Assembly: GCF_027257155.1 (NCBI RefSeq)
Contig: NZ_JAPWDU010000007.1
Span: forward strand, 186,001 to 250,000
Direction of reading: 5' to 3'
Source of the DNA: Cerasicoccus sp. TK19100
Lineage (GTDB): Bacteria > Verrucomicrobiota > Verrucomicrobiia > Opitutales > Cerasicoccaceae
DNA length: 64,000 nucleotides
The notes under the pieces were generated by a model, which was not told the origin of the DNA, made no database searches, and was given only the letters and a program-made list of their open reading frames with translations. Below, in pieces: positions 41,463 through 50,687 of the stretch (the first letter of the stretch is position 1; each line of letters opens with the position of its first letter). A program made the position numbers and the translations under genes.

Positions 41463-42965
41463 ATGGCAGGCGCACTTACAGTAGAAGAATTTCGCAAAGG
41501 CGGGCACCTCCGCCGTTCATCACGCTCGCGCGTTAGTCGTGATGAATGGGTGATTTTGGGTGTCGCGGCTCCAGCTGTGATTATCTCACCGTTCTTACTC
41601 GGAGGTATGGTCTGGTGGAGTCAGGTGTCTATCGCATGTATGCAGGCGCTAATCTTCTTGGTTGCACTCACCCCTTTTTCTGGCATCGCGGCATGGCGTC
41701 AACGATTGCTGAAGCTGGTCAAGTTGCCACCGTTCTGGCTGGGTGGATTGTTTGTCATCTACGTGCTGATACAGGCACTGAATCCGAGCATGAAGCAGGT
41801 TTATGTGGATGAAACGCGCTACTATATTGCAGACCTTAAGCCTGAGTACTACATAGATTGGCTACCGCAGAGCATACTAACCAATTTTTACACCATGAAC
41901 GCCTGGCGCATGGTCATTTTCTGGGCTGGAGCATGGGCGTTCGTTTGCGGCCTCTGGATGGGGCTTAATAATCGAAAAGCGTGGCTAGCTCTCGGTTGGA
42001 TGGCCTTGGGCACCGGTGCTGTCCTAAGCCTGGCTAGCATCGCGCATCACCTGTCCAGTAATGAGCACTTGTTTTGGCTGGAGCAGTTTAAGCGAAATGA
42101 AGGCGCTTTCGGTCCGTTTGTATACCGGAATCAAGCAGCGGCGTATCTTTATTTGTCTATGGGACTTGGCTTTGTACTATTCTTGTATCTGCTTCGCTCT
42201 GGCAAATTTCGTTCAGGCCTACCTATGCTCGCTATAGCTTTCTCGTTGATATGCTTGCTGGGCGTTGCGTTGTGTCCCTCGCGGGGAGGGTGGCTGGGTG
42301 CATCGGGCGTGTTTGTACTATTTATAGTTCTGCTGCCATTTTCATTTAGATTTGAGAATGATTTATCTGTGGGATCACTAGTTGGTATCGTCGTAATCGC
42401 TATTGCTATGGTTTGTGGTAGTATATGGGTGGCGCGAGCTATGGATTTTAGCCAAATCGGCAGTAAGTGGAAGTCTCTCAGGTCTGGCGATGAAGTTTCG
42501 CTTGAAGCCCGTTTTATGCTTAGCAAGCTTACCTTGGACATGCATGAGGACCGGCCTTGGGTTGGCTGGGGAGCAGGGAGCTTTTCTTATAGATATCGAT
42601 ATTATGGATTGGCTTATCCGGATTTGTATTTCATCGGTGATCCATTGAAAAGCTACTATGGTAATCCTCGCTACATTAGCGATTATAAGCAGTCTCATAA
42701 TGATGTTTTTCAGTTTTTGGCCGAGTATGGCATCGTTGGATGCTCATTTATGTTGCTGAATCTTGGCTATTTCATTGTTTATGTTTTATACAAATCTTTT
42801 TCCCCTGAATGGGTTTTAGCTTTATGCGTATGTGTATTATTTATTTTGCACAACTTAGGTGATTTTTTGCTTCAGAATTCTATCCTTCAGATGTCATTCT
42901 TGATTTTGATCCTGCTGAGCCTTGCGTTCGCGCGACGAGGCCACTTTACTTCTGTGGAGAGTTAG
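41463..42965 (+). CDS. O-antigen ligase/polymerase family membrane protein (WaaL-like)
   Basis: A 500-residue protein with about 11-12 membrane helices. A long loop in the second half carries the Wzy_C-type pattern: ARFMLSKLTLDMHEDRPWVGWGAGSFSYRYR, then the conserved HNDVFQFLAEYGIVG containing the His-Asn-x-x-x-x-x-x-x-E-x-G motif. Such proteins either ligate finished O-polysaccharide onto lipid A-core or polymerise repeat units. Because a separate Wzy-like protein is at 47429, ligase is the better guess. It follows kdsD by 24 bases. The DNA becomes steadily AT-richer in its 3' half, marking the edge of the exchanged locus. Bases 42966-43143 after it are AT-rich and hold no gene. Confidence 0.82.
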   Translation: MAGALTVEEFRKGGHLRRSSRSRVSRDEWVILGVAAPAVIISPFLLGGMVWWSQVSIACMQALIFLVALTPFSGIAAWRQRLLKLVKLPPFWLGGLFVIYVLIQALNPSMKQVYVDETRYYIADLKPEYYIDWLPQSILTNFYTMNAWRMVIFWAGAWAFVCGLWMGLNNRKAWLALGWMALGTGAVLSLASIAHHLSSNEHLFWLEQFKRNEGAFGPFVYRNQAAAYLYLSMGLGFVLFLYLLRSGKFRSGLPMLAIAFSLICLLGVALCPSRGGWLGASGVFVLFIVLLPFSFRFENDLSVGSLVGIVVIAIAMVCGSIWVARAMDFSQIGSKWKSLRSGDEVSLEARFMLSKLTLDMHEDRPWVGWGAGSFSYRYRYYGLAYPDLYFIGDPLKSYYGNPRYISDYKQSHNDVFQFLAEYGIVGCSFMLLNLGYFIVYVLYKSFSPEWVLALCVCVLFILHNLGDFLLQNSILQMSFLILILLSLAFARRGHFTSVES

Positions 42966-43143
42966 CCTTGTTAGCAGGCGTTATTTCAACTACTAATACG
43001 TTACTATAAGCCTTTGAAGCATATACTTGATCTCAATAGCTAGTCGTTGATATGTTAATTCAGTCTTTAATCACAAAGATTTCCGATAGTTTACATAGTT
43101 TCTACTTAAGTAGATAGTCTGAGTAATTATAGGGAGATGAATA

Positions 43144-44115
43144 TTGGATATGATTAGTTCTCTCGCGCCGAAGCTCAAGTTTTATGCAGCAAGAGGAATT
43201 CTGTCGTGCTCGTTACGCAAGGAGGAGTTGAATGAGCCGCAGCTGTTGTTTATCGTTGGTACAGGGCGATCTGGGACTAACCTATGCAAGGCTTTGCTGG
43301 ATGTCAGGCCAGATATTTGTATAGGCACTGAAACTCATTTTATTCCAAAATTGATTGCAACTCAAACATCTAACGAATTTGAGTTAGGCAGATTTATTGA
43401 TGTTCTAATGAATCACTGGGATTCGGATGGCTCTTATCGCTGGTTTGAGCATCATGTGTTAAGAGCGGGTAGGCAGCCGAAAAAGTTTCGAAGTGATTTT
43501 GAACGCTTTTGTTTTAAAAACGATTTTCTGAGCGTAGGTGAGTGTATCTATGCTTTCTACATTTACTGCTATGGAAAGCACTGGAGTTTTATTGGCGATA
43601 AGACACCGCAGTATGGTATGCATATGGCCGATATTCATCGCATATTGCCTAAAGCGAAGTTCCTCCATTTGGTGCGCGATGGCCGTTATTGCGCTACTTC
43701 GATTCAGAAGCATGGAGGGTTTATTAAGATGATCAATGGAGGCTATCCTGAAAAGACGATGGAGTATGCTTATGACAACCAACAATCCAAGTATCCAACT
43801 GAGCCTCTTACTTTGTCGCAATGTATTGGATTCTGGCAGCATGTGGTCTTAAGGATTGAAGAGCAGGCAGCGCTAATTCCCAAAGAGAATTATTTACGGG
43901 TGCGTTACGAGGATTTGCAAATGGACTCAAGTCGTGAGTTAACTCGTATTGGTGCCTTTCTTCAGCTCTCAAAAAGTGAATTGTGGACACGTGTCGGACC
44001 GTGGATTCTTGATAGGGGCCTTCGGCGTAAGCAAGAAAAACGACTTGAGAATAAAGATTTTGATGAGCTTACAGAGGCGGGCTCAAAGGCTCTGAAACTG
44101 CTGAATTATATCTGA
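43144..44115 (+). CDS. Sulfotransferase-family protein
   Basis: About 323 residues. The PAPS-binding 5'-phosphosulfate loop is FIVGTGRSGTNLCKALL (GTGRSGTN at 39-46), and the 3'-phosphate motif appears as HLVRDGRYCATSIQKHGG. FIGDKTPQYGMHM is also typical of carbohydrate sulfotransferases. It probably transfers sulfate from PAPS to a sugar of the surface glycan. Start: a TTG at 43144 lies seven bases after GGGAG (43132-43136); the ATG at 43150 is 13 bases away, so TTG is preferred. AT-rich like the rest of the locus. Confidence 0.85.
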   Translation: MDMISSLAPKLKFYAARGILSCSLRKEELNEPQLLFIVGTGRSGTNLCKALLDVRPDICIGTETHFIPKLIATQTSNEFELGRFIDVLMNHWDSDGSYRWFEHHVLRAGRQPKKFRSDFERFCFKNDFLSVGECIYAFYIYCYGKHWSFIGDKTPQYGMHMADIHRILPKAKFLHLVRDGRYCATSIQKHGGFIKMINGGYPEKTMEYAYDNQQSKYPTEPLTLSQCIGFWQHVVLRIEEQAALIPKENYLRVRYEDLQMDSSRELTRIGAFLQLSKSELWTRVGPWILDRGLRRKQEKRLENKDFDELTEAGSKALKLLNYI

Positions 44116-44130
44116 TCTTGCTCTCATCCC

Positions 44131-45222
44131 ATGAAGATTATTGATTCATCGTATCGCGCTGGTTTCCAAGAAGATGTTTTGGATGGAGTACGAGGATTGG
44201 CAGTCTTGATTGTGTTAATGAGTCATGCGGCTAACAAGGGCATTTTGTGGGGGCCGGTAAATGAGTTATTTGGGGGGGGCTCAGGTCAATATGGAGTCTA
44301 TTTGTTTTTTACACTTAGTTCATTTTTGCTGGTTCGCTCACTGTTGAGGAAAAATAATCAAGATTTAAAGAATAGGAAAATTTGGTTGGAGTATTTCTTT
44401 CGAAGATTGCTTCGGATATACCCTTTGTATGTCGTGGTGTTGTTGTTTGTATGCTTTTCCACTCTGATGGATTGGAAGTTGTTTTACTGTTTTGGTTTAG
44501 GTGACTTCGGCGAGCATCTGATGTTGGGGGGGGGGATAGGTCATTTCTGGACTATTGTCGCTGAAGTTAGATTTTACTTCATCATCCCTGTGTTTGTATG
44601 CTTGTTTGTGTTTTTATTTAAAAGAAAAACGGTCCTGTTTATTTTGTTTTCCGTTCTCTTTCTTCAAATTGTATTAGTCTTAAACCTGTTTGTATTTGAT
44701 GATTCTCCGCGCTACTCGCTGATTCGCAATATTATGGTTTTTTATTATGGCGCGTTGGTTGGTGTTTGTTATGAGGGAAATGTTTTGGGGCGAGTCTTTG
44801 AAGTTCTTGGTCCTTTCATGGACTTGATCGCTTTGCTATTAATTATCTCTTGTTTTCTGTTGATGCCGGGTGTTTTAAATGTAATTAGTGGCTATTTTGG
44901 TTTACCGCATATCCCCATTCTTAGTGAGCCAATGCTCAACTTCTGGGGCTTATGGGGCGGGTCTGTTATTTGGACTTCAATGATGTGTCAAGGTTTTATG
45001 AGGCGTTTCTTGAATCTTTGGTTTATTCGATTATTGGGTTTTATCAGTTTTAGCTGTTACTTGTGGCATTGGTTCATTCTGGAGTTCGTTGCTAAATTGA
45101 ATACTGTAAATTCGGTTAAGCTTTTTATCTTTATCACTATGACTCTTGCGGTTAGTACGCTTTCGTACGTGGTTATTGAAAAGCCGTTAGCCAAAATTCG
45201 TATCTATTCACGTCCTCAATAA
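44131..45222 (+). CDS. OafA-like membrane acyltransferase (acyltransferase 3 family)
   Basis: 363 residues with about ten membrane helices. VLDGVRGLAVLIVLMSHAANKG near the N terminus is the family signature with the catalytic-type His. RRLLRIYPLYVVVLLF and HFWTIVAEVRFYFIIP also fit. Members O-acetylate O-antigens, capsules and other sugars at the inner membrane. The gene has two G tracts, G8 at 44272-44279 (codons 48-50) and G10 at 44526-44535 (codons 132-135). In this copy both keep the frame open, while loss or gain of one G soon meets a stop. Phase variation is therefore likely. Confidence 0.9.
   Translation: MKIIDSSYRAGFQEDVLDGVRGLAVLIVLMSHAANKGILWGPVNELFGGGSGQYGVYLFFTLSSFLLVRSLLRKNNQDLKNRKIWLEYFFRRLLRIYPLYVVVLLFVCFSTLMDWKLFYCFGLGDFGEHLMLGGGIGHFWTIVAEVRFYFIIPVFVCLFVFLFKRKTVLFILFSVLFLQIVLVLNLFVFDDSPRYSLIRNIMVFYYGALVGVCYEGNVLGRVFEVLGPFMDLIALLLIISCFLLMPGVLNVISGYFGLPHIPILSEPMLNFWGLWGGSVIWTSMMCQGFMRRFLNLWFIRLLGFISFSCYLWHWFILEFVAKLNTVNSVKLFIFITMTLAVSTLSYVVIEKPLAKIRIYSRPQ
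44272..44279 (+). repeat. G8 tract in the acyltransferase gene
   Basis: Eight consecutive G residues in the frame reading FGGGSG. With one G removed, I read a TGA stop at 44345-44347, about 25 codons downstream. A candidate slipped-strand contingency site. Confidence 0.8.
44526..44535 (+). repeat. G10 tract in the acyltransferase gene
   Basis: Ten consecutive G residues in the frame reading MLGGGIG. One G fewer gives TAG at once after the tract; one G more gives TGA about ten codons on (within GTCGCTGAA). The longest homopolymer I saw in a gene here. Confidence 0.85.
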
Positions 45223-45223
45223 T

Positions 45224-46141
45224 ATGGAATTTTCTCAATCAATGGCTCCGATTGCCTTGTTTGGTTATAATCGACCTATTCATTTTGAAGAAACGCTTGA
45301 GGCATTGTCGAAAAATGTAGGTGCTTCTGAATCGGATTTGCATATCTTTTGCGATGGTAGCAAGGGTGAGGGGGATCGCGAGGCCGTTCGCCAAGTGCGT
45401 GAGATTGCTCAAGCAGCACGTGGGTTTAATTGTGTGAACGTAATGCTATGCGAAAAAAATTATGGTTTGCGGGATAATATTGTTAAGGGGGTTACTGAAT
45501 TAGTTAATGACTATGGAAAAATAATTGTTGTAGAGGATGATATAGTAACATCGCCAGAGTTTCTGGTCTACCATAACCGCGCTTTAGCTCACTATTCTGA
45601 ATGTGAATCTGTTATGCATGTTTCAGCTTATATGCCTAGCCTAATGCATAAAGATAAACTTCCGGATACAGCGCTTTTAAGGTTTATGTCATGTTGGGGG
45701 TGGTCGACTTGGCAACGTGCATGGAGTAAATTCCGTCTTGATTCGGACTATTTTATAGATCGCTTTAATGATGATGATATTCGCTATTTGAACCTTGATG
45801 GCGCATTTCCCTTTTGGAATCAATTAGTTAATAATCATCGAAATTTATCAAGAACGTGGGCAATTTTTTGGTATGCTAGTATTGTTGAGAACAATGGATT
45901 GTCATTGCATGTTAGGGACTCGCTTTGCAAAAATATCGGTGTTGATGGCAGTGGGACAAATTCGCATTGTTCTAGCCAGTTTGAGGTTAATTATGCCATG
46001 AAGGCCCCGGTGACCTTTCCGACGAGCATTGTTGAGGATGTAGTTATGTTAGATGCGCTTAAGGAAGCTTATAGAACCCTTAAGCCAAGTCTCTTTAAGC
46101 GACTGGCCAATAGATTTATTAAATATATTACATCGTCGTGA
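45224..46141 (+). CDS. Glycosyltransferase (GNT-I/GT2-like)
   Basis: 305 residues. The N terminus PIALFGYNRPIHFEETLEAL and HIFCDGSKG give a GT-A nucleotide-binding fold, and IIVVEDDIVTSPEFLVYHNRAL contains the metal-binding Glu-Asp-Asp seen in GNT-I-like (GT13-related) proteins. FMSCWGWSTWQRAWSKF is a conserved acceptor-side stretch in bacterial relatives, some of which are labelled HlpA-like. Likely adds one sugar of the O-unit; donor unknown. It starts two bases after the acyltransferase stop and ends in a GTGA overlap with the flippase gene. Confidence 0.8.
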   Translation: MEFSQSMAPIALFGYNRPIHFEETLEALSKNVGASESDLHIFCDGSKGEGDREAVRQVREIAQAARGFNCVNVMLCEKNYGLRDNIVKGVTELVNDYGKIIVVEDDIVTSPEFLVYHNRALAHYSECESVMHVSAYMPSLMHKDKLPDTALLRFMSCWGWSTWQRAWSKFRLDSDYFIDRFNDDDIRYLNLDGAFPFWNQLVNNHRNLSRTWAIFWYASIVENNGLSLHVRDSLCKNIGVDGSGTNSHCSSQFEVNYAMKAPVTFPTSIVEDVVMLDALKEAYRTLKPSLFKRLANRFIKYITSS

Positions 46142-47454
46142 TAAGGCGACAGGTTGAGTCGATTAAAGCTCTTGGTCGGAGATCGAAAAGGCTGTTTGCC
46201 TATTCTACGGGCACGATTGCTTCACAAACTCTGCCGCTGTTGTTGTCGCCTTTGTTGGCTAGACTCTATTCACCTAGTGATTTCGGTCTTCTTGCCATGC
46301 TCTCCGCGCCATTGGCGGTTTTGACAATACTGTCAAATTTTCGCTATCAAATGACAGTGCCATTGCCGGTTGTAGCTGCGCATGCGCGACGAATGGTGGA
46401 CGTGTGTCTATGGTTGAATTTTACATCTAGTGTTCTGGTTCTCTTTGTTGTCTCGATTTTTGGGGAGAGTATCTGCGAATTGACAGGCACTCCGAGTTTG
46501 AAGATCTGGTTGTTATTTGTTCCTCTCATGATGTTGACTGGTGGTAGTGCGGCTGTTTATCAAATTTGGGCGTTACGAAATGATCACTACTTTGGTTGCG
46601 GCATGAGTAAATTTTTTGGAGCGCTGATGACGGGTACTGTTGGTGTAGCTGGCGGGCTAGTGGGGGGTGGATTTATCACCTTGCTGTATGGAAGAATGGC
46701 TGGACCGGTGTTTGCGCTTGCTCTACTTTTTAGATATGGACGCAAAGTATTGGTTCAGTATAGTCCTCGCCATTATTTTATGCGAATGCGAGTATTGCTA
46801 AGGCGATATCGCGATTTTCCGACCAAGGGACTGTTGCCGATTGTGCTTAACACGCTCGCTGCATCATTGCCGGTGCTAGTGATAGCCACCTTCTATGGTG
46901 CTATGGAGCTTGGTTGGTATTATATGGCTAGTCGTGTGCTTCTCGTGCCCGTGCAAATGCTGGGCGATAGTCTTAAACAGGTCTTGTATCAATCAGCAGC
47001 AAACCGCTCAAGAGAGAGGTTGCCAGTCCGCCCACTATTTATGAGAGTTATGCTTGCTCTGGGGGCTATGATGGTGCCTGTATCATTATTTGTTGCTTTA
47101 TGTGGTCCCGCGGTTTTTGCGTTTTTCTTGGGAGAGGATTGGCGTGTTGCAGGTGGATTTTCTGCAATCTTGGCTATCGCTATTCCTTTTAAAATGACAG
47201 GTTCCTGTCTTGGATGTCTTTTTCTTGTTAATCGAAGAATTGGAACACAATCAGTGTGGCAATACGCATACTTTTTAATCAGCATGATCGGTGTTGTATA
47301 TCTGGCCTGCAGTTATGGAATTGAGGGATTTCTATGGGGGACAGTGGTTATCGATGTCATCATGTATAGTGTTTATATCGGTGTGAATTACTATACATGC
47401 CGATCATCGGATCATCAACGGCTTATTTATGGAAGAACCTCTGAGTTTTTATAA
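46138..47454 (+). CDS. wzx: Wzx-type polysaccharide flippase
   Basis: A 438-residue MATE/MVF-like transporter with about 12 membrane helices. Near the N terminus, AYSTGTIASQTLPLLLSPLLARLYSPSDFGLLAML is the usual first helix pair of lipopolysaccharide flippases. It should move lipid-linked repeat units across the inner membrane for Wzy to polymerise. The start is a GTG at 46138, overlapping the preceding stop by four bases, which argues for coupled translation. Its 3' end overlaps the next gene by 26 bases. Confidence 0.87.
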   Translation: MIRRQVESIKALGRRSKRLFAYSTGTIASQTLPLLLSPLLARLYSPSDFGLLAMLSAPLAVLTILSNFRYQMTVPLPVVAAHARRMVDVCLWLNFTSSVLVLFVVSIFGESICELTGTPSLKIWLLFVPLMMLTGGSAAVYQIWALRNDHYFGCGMSKFFGALMTGTVGVAGGLVGGGFITLLYGRMAGPVFALALLFRYGRKVLVQYSPRHYFMRMRVLLRRYRDFPTKGLLPIVLNTLAASLPVLVIATFYGAMELGWYYMASRVLLVPVQMLGDSLKQVLYQSAANRSRERLPVRPLFMRVMLALGAMMVPVSLFVALCGPAVFAFFLGEDWRVAGGFSAILAIAIPFKMTGSCLGCLFLVNRRIGTQSVWQYAYFLISMIGVVYLACSYGIEGFLWGTVVIDVIMYSVYIGVNYYTCRSSDHQRLIYGRTSEFL

Positions 47455-48775
47455 GGTTATTGCGGTTTTGGTTGTTCTCGGCACCATTTGCATAGGAATG
47501 TGCATTCGCGATATTATACGTTACCAATTGCGTACAATTGCTGGGCCAATGATTGCTCTTTTTGCATCTGTCCACATTTACGGATATCTCATATATCCTC
47601 GTGCTGCTAAGATGCCAATTAATGAGTATCGTTTCGATTGGGAAATTTATGTTCAGATGGGGTGGGCCCTTGCGTTAATACTTTGTCTGTTGATTGGCCT
47701 AATGTTACTTAAAAAGCTATTGATGCCGAAGGATCTTCGATTTCTTATGACGTCTAGGGAAATTGCCCCTCGTCCTCAATTATACCAGTTGGGTTTCTTT
47801 GTAACAATCGTCTACACGCTATTCTTCCTAATTAGAAAGCGCAGTGCAATTGGTGAACTGCTAACGATTATCCGTTCTGGCGATTATATGTGGTATTACG
47901 AGGTTCGTGTGCAAAATATTTTTGATCATGCTCAGAGCAATCCCATCTTAAACAATCTTGACTCGCTGATTGTTGGTAATTTGTTGATGTTTCTCGTTGG
48001 GGTTTTGTATTATATAGGTTTCAAATATAGAAAGTTTTTCCCTTATTATCATCTTTTACTAGCTTTTGCGCTGCTAACGACGCTCATACGCTTTCAGAAA
48101 TCGCCAATTCTTCAGTTAATGCTATTGATCTGTTTGGCATATTTTTTCGGACGACAGTTTTCAATCCGCCGTGGGTTTCGTTTTATCAAACCCATTCTGC
48201 TAACTGGAGTTTTCTTAATTGCTGTGGTTGCTGTTTATGTTGTTCTCGGTTTTTCGGGGAACATTGTTGGCGAACTGCACAACCGGCTATTTCTTTCGTC
48301 GACTTTAACTTCTTATGCACATTTTTGGACTTTTCCTACGCATAATGGTTTTTTGTATTATGGCGGTTCTCGTTTGTTTAACTTAGTATTGGGTTTTGGA
48401 CAAACTCCCGACCTGTCTCTGGGCTTGGCCACACCGCCGCTTGTTAGTTCATATCTATATATGGGTAGTATGTTCAACTTGAATACTAGCATTTTAGGGA
48501 CGGCGTGGGCGCAAAATGGATATGCTGGTATTTTTATAGAAACAATGCTTTTTTTCGGGTGCTTTGTTTTCTGGGATATTGTTTTTGCAAGAAAATTGAA
48601 ACGATACCCCTACGAGCCAGTTGTTATTTTCTTTTTAATGCAATTTTTGGTAGTGTTGAATAACGGAGCGCTTTCCTTGATTGGTAAAGGTTTTATTGTA
48701 ATACCTGTTTTATACCTAATTCTGTTTAGGCCTTTCAGTGGCGGTTATGGTGGGGGGAGGCCCCCGATGTCATGA
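47429..48775 (+). CDS. Wzy-type O-antigen polymerase (putative)
   Basis: 448 residues with 10-12 hydrophobic segments and large loops; no close motif, as is usual for Wzy. The position between Wzx and glycosyltransferases, the membrane layout and the loop with TTLIRFQKSPILQLMLLICLAYFFGR support oligosaccharide-unit polymerase (O-antigen polysaccharide polymerase type). The region YMGSMFNLNTSILGTAWAQNGYAG late in the protein recalls the conserved end part of such proteins. It overlaps the flippase by 26 bases and the next gene by four (ATGA). A G6 run is next to the stop. The other possibility is an unrelated polytopic protein. Confidence 0.7.
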   Translation: MEEPLSFYKVIAVLVVLGTICIGMCIRDIIRYQLRTIAGPMIALFASVHIYGYLIYPRAAKMPINEYRFDWEIYVQMGWALALILCLLIGLMLLKKLLMPKDLRFLMTSREIAPRPQLYQLGFFVTIVYTLFFLIRKRSAIGELLTIIRSGDYMWYYEVRVQNIFDHAQSNPILNNLDSLIVGNLLMFLVGVLYYIGFKYRKFFPYYHLLLAFALLTTLIRFQKSPILQLMLLICLAYFFGRQFSIRRGFRFIKPILLTGVFLIAVVAVYVVLGFSGNIVGELHNRLFLSSTLTSYAHFWTFPTHNGFLYYGGSRLFNLVLGFGQTPDLSLGLATPPLVSSYLYMGSMFNLNTSILGTAWAQNGYAGIFIETMLFFGCFVFWDIVFARKLKRYPYEPVVIFFLMQFLVVLNNGALSLIGKGFIVIPVLYLILFRPFSGGYGGGRPPMS

Positions 48776-50046
48776 GGGTTTTATGGTTCGTGAATGCTCC
48801 AATGCCTGGCCATATGGCTATGGTCGGGCGCCGAATGGAGACTACGGGATGGTGGATGGTTTCCTTGCTCAAAGAGTTGATGAGGTATCGCCATTTCCAA
48901 TTCATTGTTGTTTGTGAAAGCGGTATTTTTAATCAATACTGCGAGGAAGTGCATGACAACGTTACCTACGTAGGGATTCCCGAGCAGAATATTTTTCGCC
49001 GTTTGGCTGCCAATCAGAATGGGGTTAGTATTATTGTGGCACGTTTGCTCTTGATTGGCGCTGCTTTTACTGCCGCAGCATGTCTCAAGGGGCGCAATAA
49101 TTATGTGGATATTATTCGGCGTTATGAACCTGATTTGGTTCATGTCCATGGGACTGAGAAGCCTTATGCCTTGGCAAAGCAACTATGTCCCGACGTTCCG
49201 TTCCTAGTGACGATCCAGGGGATTTTGGACGTTTATCGTCAGTATTATTGGGCGGATTTGCCTTGGAGGGAGCGCCTTAAATATCCGCAACTTATGGCTG
49301 ACTATTTGGGCATGCAGAGGTATTCGGTCATCGAGCGCGAAATCTTTCGCTGCAACCAGAATTTTGGGGGTCGGACATTTTGGGATCGTGCACATGTGCT
49401 GCGTATGAACTCCCAAGCTTGCTACTTTAATATTGGAGAAATGCTACGAGAAGATTTTATTGGGAGCAGGTGGAGATCCAGTAACGCCGTCAAGGGACGA
49501 ATATACACCACCACCACGCCGCGGACATATAAGGGGATTCATATCCTTATTGAGGCTATAGCAATTTTGCGTATGACTATGCCTAATATTCATCTAAGAA
49601 TAGGTGGCCCTATAGGTAAGCATGGATGGAGTAGGCGTATGAGACGGCTCGCAGCAAGTCGTGGTTTGTCGGATTGCGTTGAATTCTTGGGCTACGTTGA
49701 TACCTCGCAAATTGTGGAGAACCTTCAGGAGTGTCAGGTGTATGTTTTGCCATCCTTCATTGAAAACAGCCCAAATAGTTTAGCTGAAGCGCAGGCTATG
49801 GGGGTGCCTTGTGTATCGTCCTATTGTGGCGGTGTTCCGTCTATGATTGAGGAAGGTGAAACTGGTTTGTTATTCAATTGCGGTGATTCTGCCGTGCTTG
49901 CAGAGAAAATACGCACACTTATGAATGATGAGCAACTTGCAACTCGTCTCTCTATGTGTGGACGGAAAGTCGCTCATGCTCGCCATGAATCAAGTGGTGT
50001 GGTGTCGGGATTGAGGTTTGCTTATTCTGAGCTCACTGGCCTCTGA
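48772..50046 (+). CDS. Glycosyltransferase family 4
   Basis: 424 residues, GT-B fold. The C-terminal donor domain has YTTTTPRTYKGIHILIEAI, RIGGPIGKHG, and the GT4 ExxxxxxxE-type motif in VLPSFIENSPNSLAEAQAMGVPCV. The N-terminal domain starts VLWFVNAPMPGHMAMVGRRM, a typical acceptor-side opening, and DLVHVHGTEKPYALAKQL. It retains the sugar configuration; donor and linkage unknown. ATGA overlap with the polymerase gene. Confidence 0.88.
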   Translation: MRVLWFVNAPMPGHMAMVGRRMETTGWWMVSLLKELMRYRHFQFIVVCESGIFNQYCEEVHDNVTYVGIPEQNIFRRLAANQNGVSIIVARLLLIGAAFTAAACLKGRNNYVDIIRRYEPDLVHVHGTEKPYALAKQLCPDVPFLVTIQGILDVYRQYYWADLPWRERLKYPQLMADYLGMQRYSVIEREIFRCNQNFGGRTFWDRAHVLRMNSQACYFNIGEMLREDFIGSRWRSSNAVKGRIYTTTTPRTYKGIHILIEAIAILRMTMPNIHLRIGGPIGKHGWSRRMRRLAASRGLSDCVEFLGYVDTSQIVENLQECQVYVLPSFIENSPNSLAEAQAMGVPCVSSYCGGVPSMIEEGETGLLFNCGDSAVLAEKIRTLMNDEQLATRLSMCGRKVAHARHESSGVVSGLRFAYSELTGL

Positions 50047-50078
50047 GGTTGTAAGCGAATTTCAAAAAAAAAAGAATA

Positions 50079-50687
50079 ATGAGAATGTTTTTTGATGCTT
50101 GGCGAACTGCCAAAAGAGGGTTGCTTGGCCTTTTTTGGACTGCCAGAGATATTTTATTTTTCAGGCTGTCCCGAATTATTTGTGGAAAAAATTTTAAGAG
50201 TGTTGGTAGGATCTATTGGCATGTCCATCGCCGTGGTCAGTTGATGATTGGGTCCAACGTTCGTATACTGTCGAGCTATTCGGCAAATGTCGTAGGAGCT
50301 GAAAACCGAGCATGCATTCAAGTGCTACCAGGTGGGTTTCTGTCCATTGGGGATTGCGTTGGGATAAGTAACTCAACGATTGTATGTTTTCGAGAAATAA
50401 CAATTGAATCCAATGTGTTCATTGGAGGTGGCTGTCATATTTATGACACTAATTTTCATGATCTTAACGCCCAGAGGCGTGTTTCTCAGGTCGATGAAGT
50501 GATTGACTCTGCTCCAATAATTCTAAGAGAGTATTGCTTTATCGGCGCGCATGCCATTATTTTGAAGGGCGTTGAAATTGGACGTGAATCCATCATCGCA
50601 GCGGGCTCTTTAGTGACTAATAATGTTCCTGCGAGAGAGGTTTGGGGTGGGGTTCCCGCTAAGTATATTCGTAAAATCGATGAGTGA
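50079..50687 (+). CDS. Left-handed beta-helix acyltransferase (hexapeptide repeat)
   Basis: 202 residues with hexapeptide repeats from about 50 on: GSNVRILSSY, GGFLSIGDCVGISN, ITIESNVFIGGGCHIYDTNFHD (catalytic His region), FIGAHAIILKGVEIGRESIIAAGSLV and VWGGVPAKYIRK, which is the standard C-terminal end. It resembles serine- or sugar-O-acetyltransferases of capsule loci. An A10 run (50064-50073) occupies the ribosome-binding region, six to fifteen bases before the ATG, and could alter expression if its length varies. Confidence 0.85.
   Translation: MRMFFDAWRTAKRGLLGLFWTARDILFFRLSRIICGKNFKSVGRIYWHVHRRGQLMIGSNVRILSSYSANVVGAENRACIQVLPGGFLSIGDCVGISNSTIVCFREITIESNVFIGGGCHIYDTNFHDLNAQRRVSQVDEVIDSAPIILREYCFIGAHAIILKGVEIGRESIIAAGSLVTNNVPAREVWGGVPAKYIRKIDE

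Noticed and set aside
44131-45222. Reading the G8 and G10 tracts as sequencing errors that break the gene
   Set aside because: The frame is intact through both tracts and gives a normal full-length acyltransferase, so no error needs to be assumed, although tract length should be confirmed in reads.
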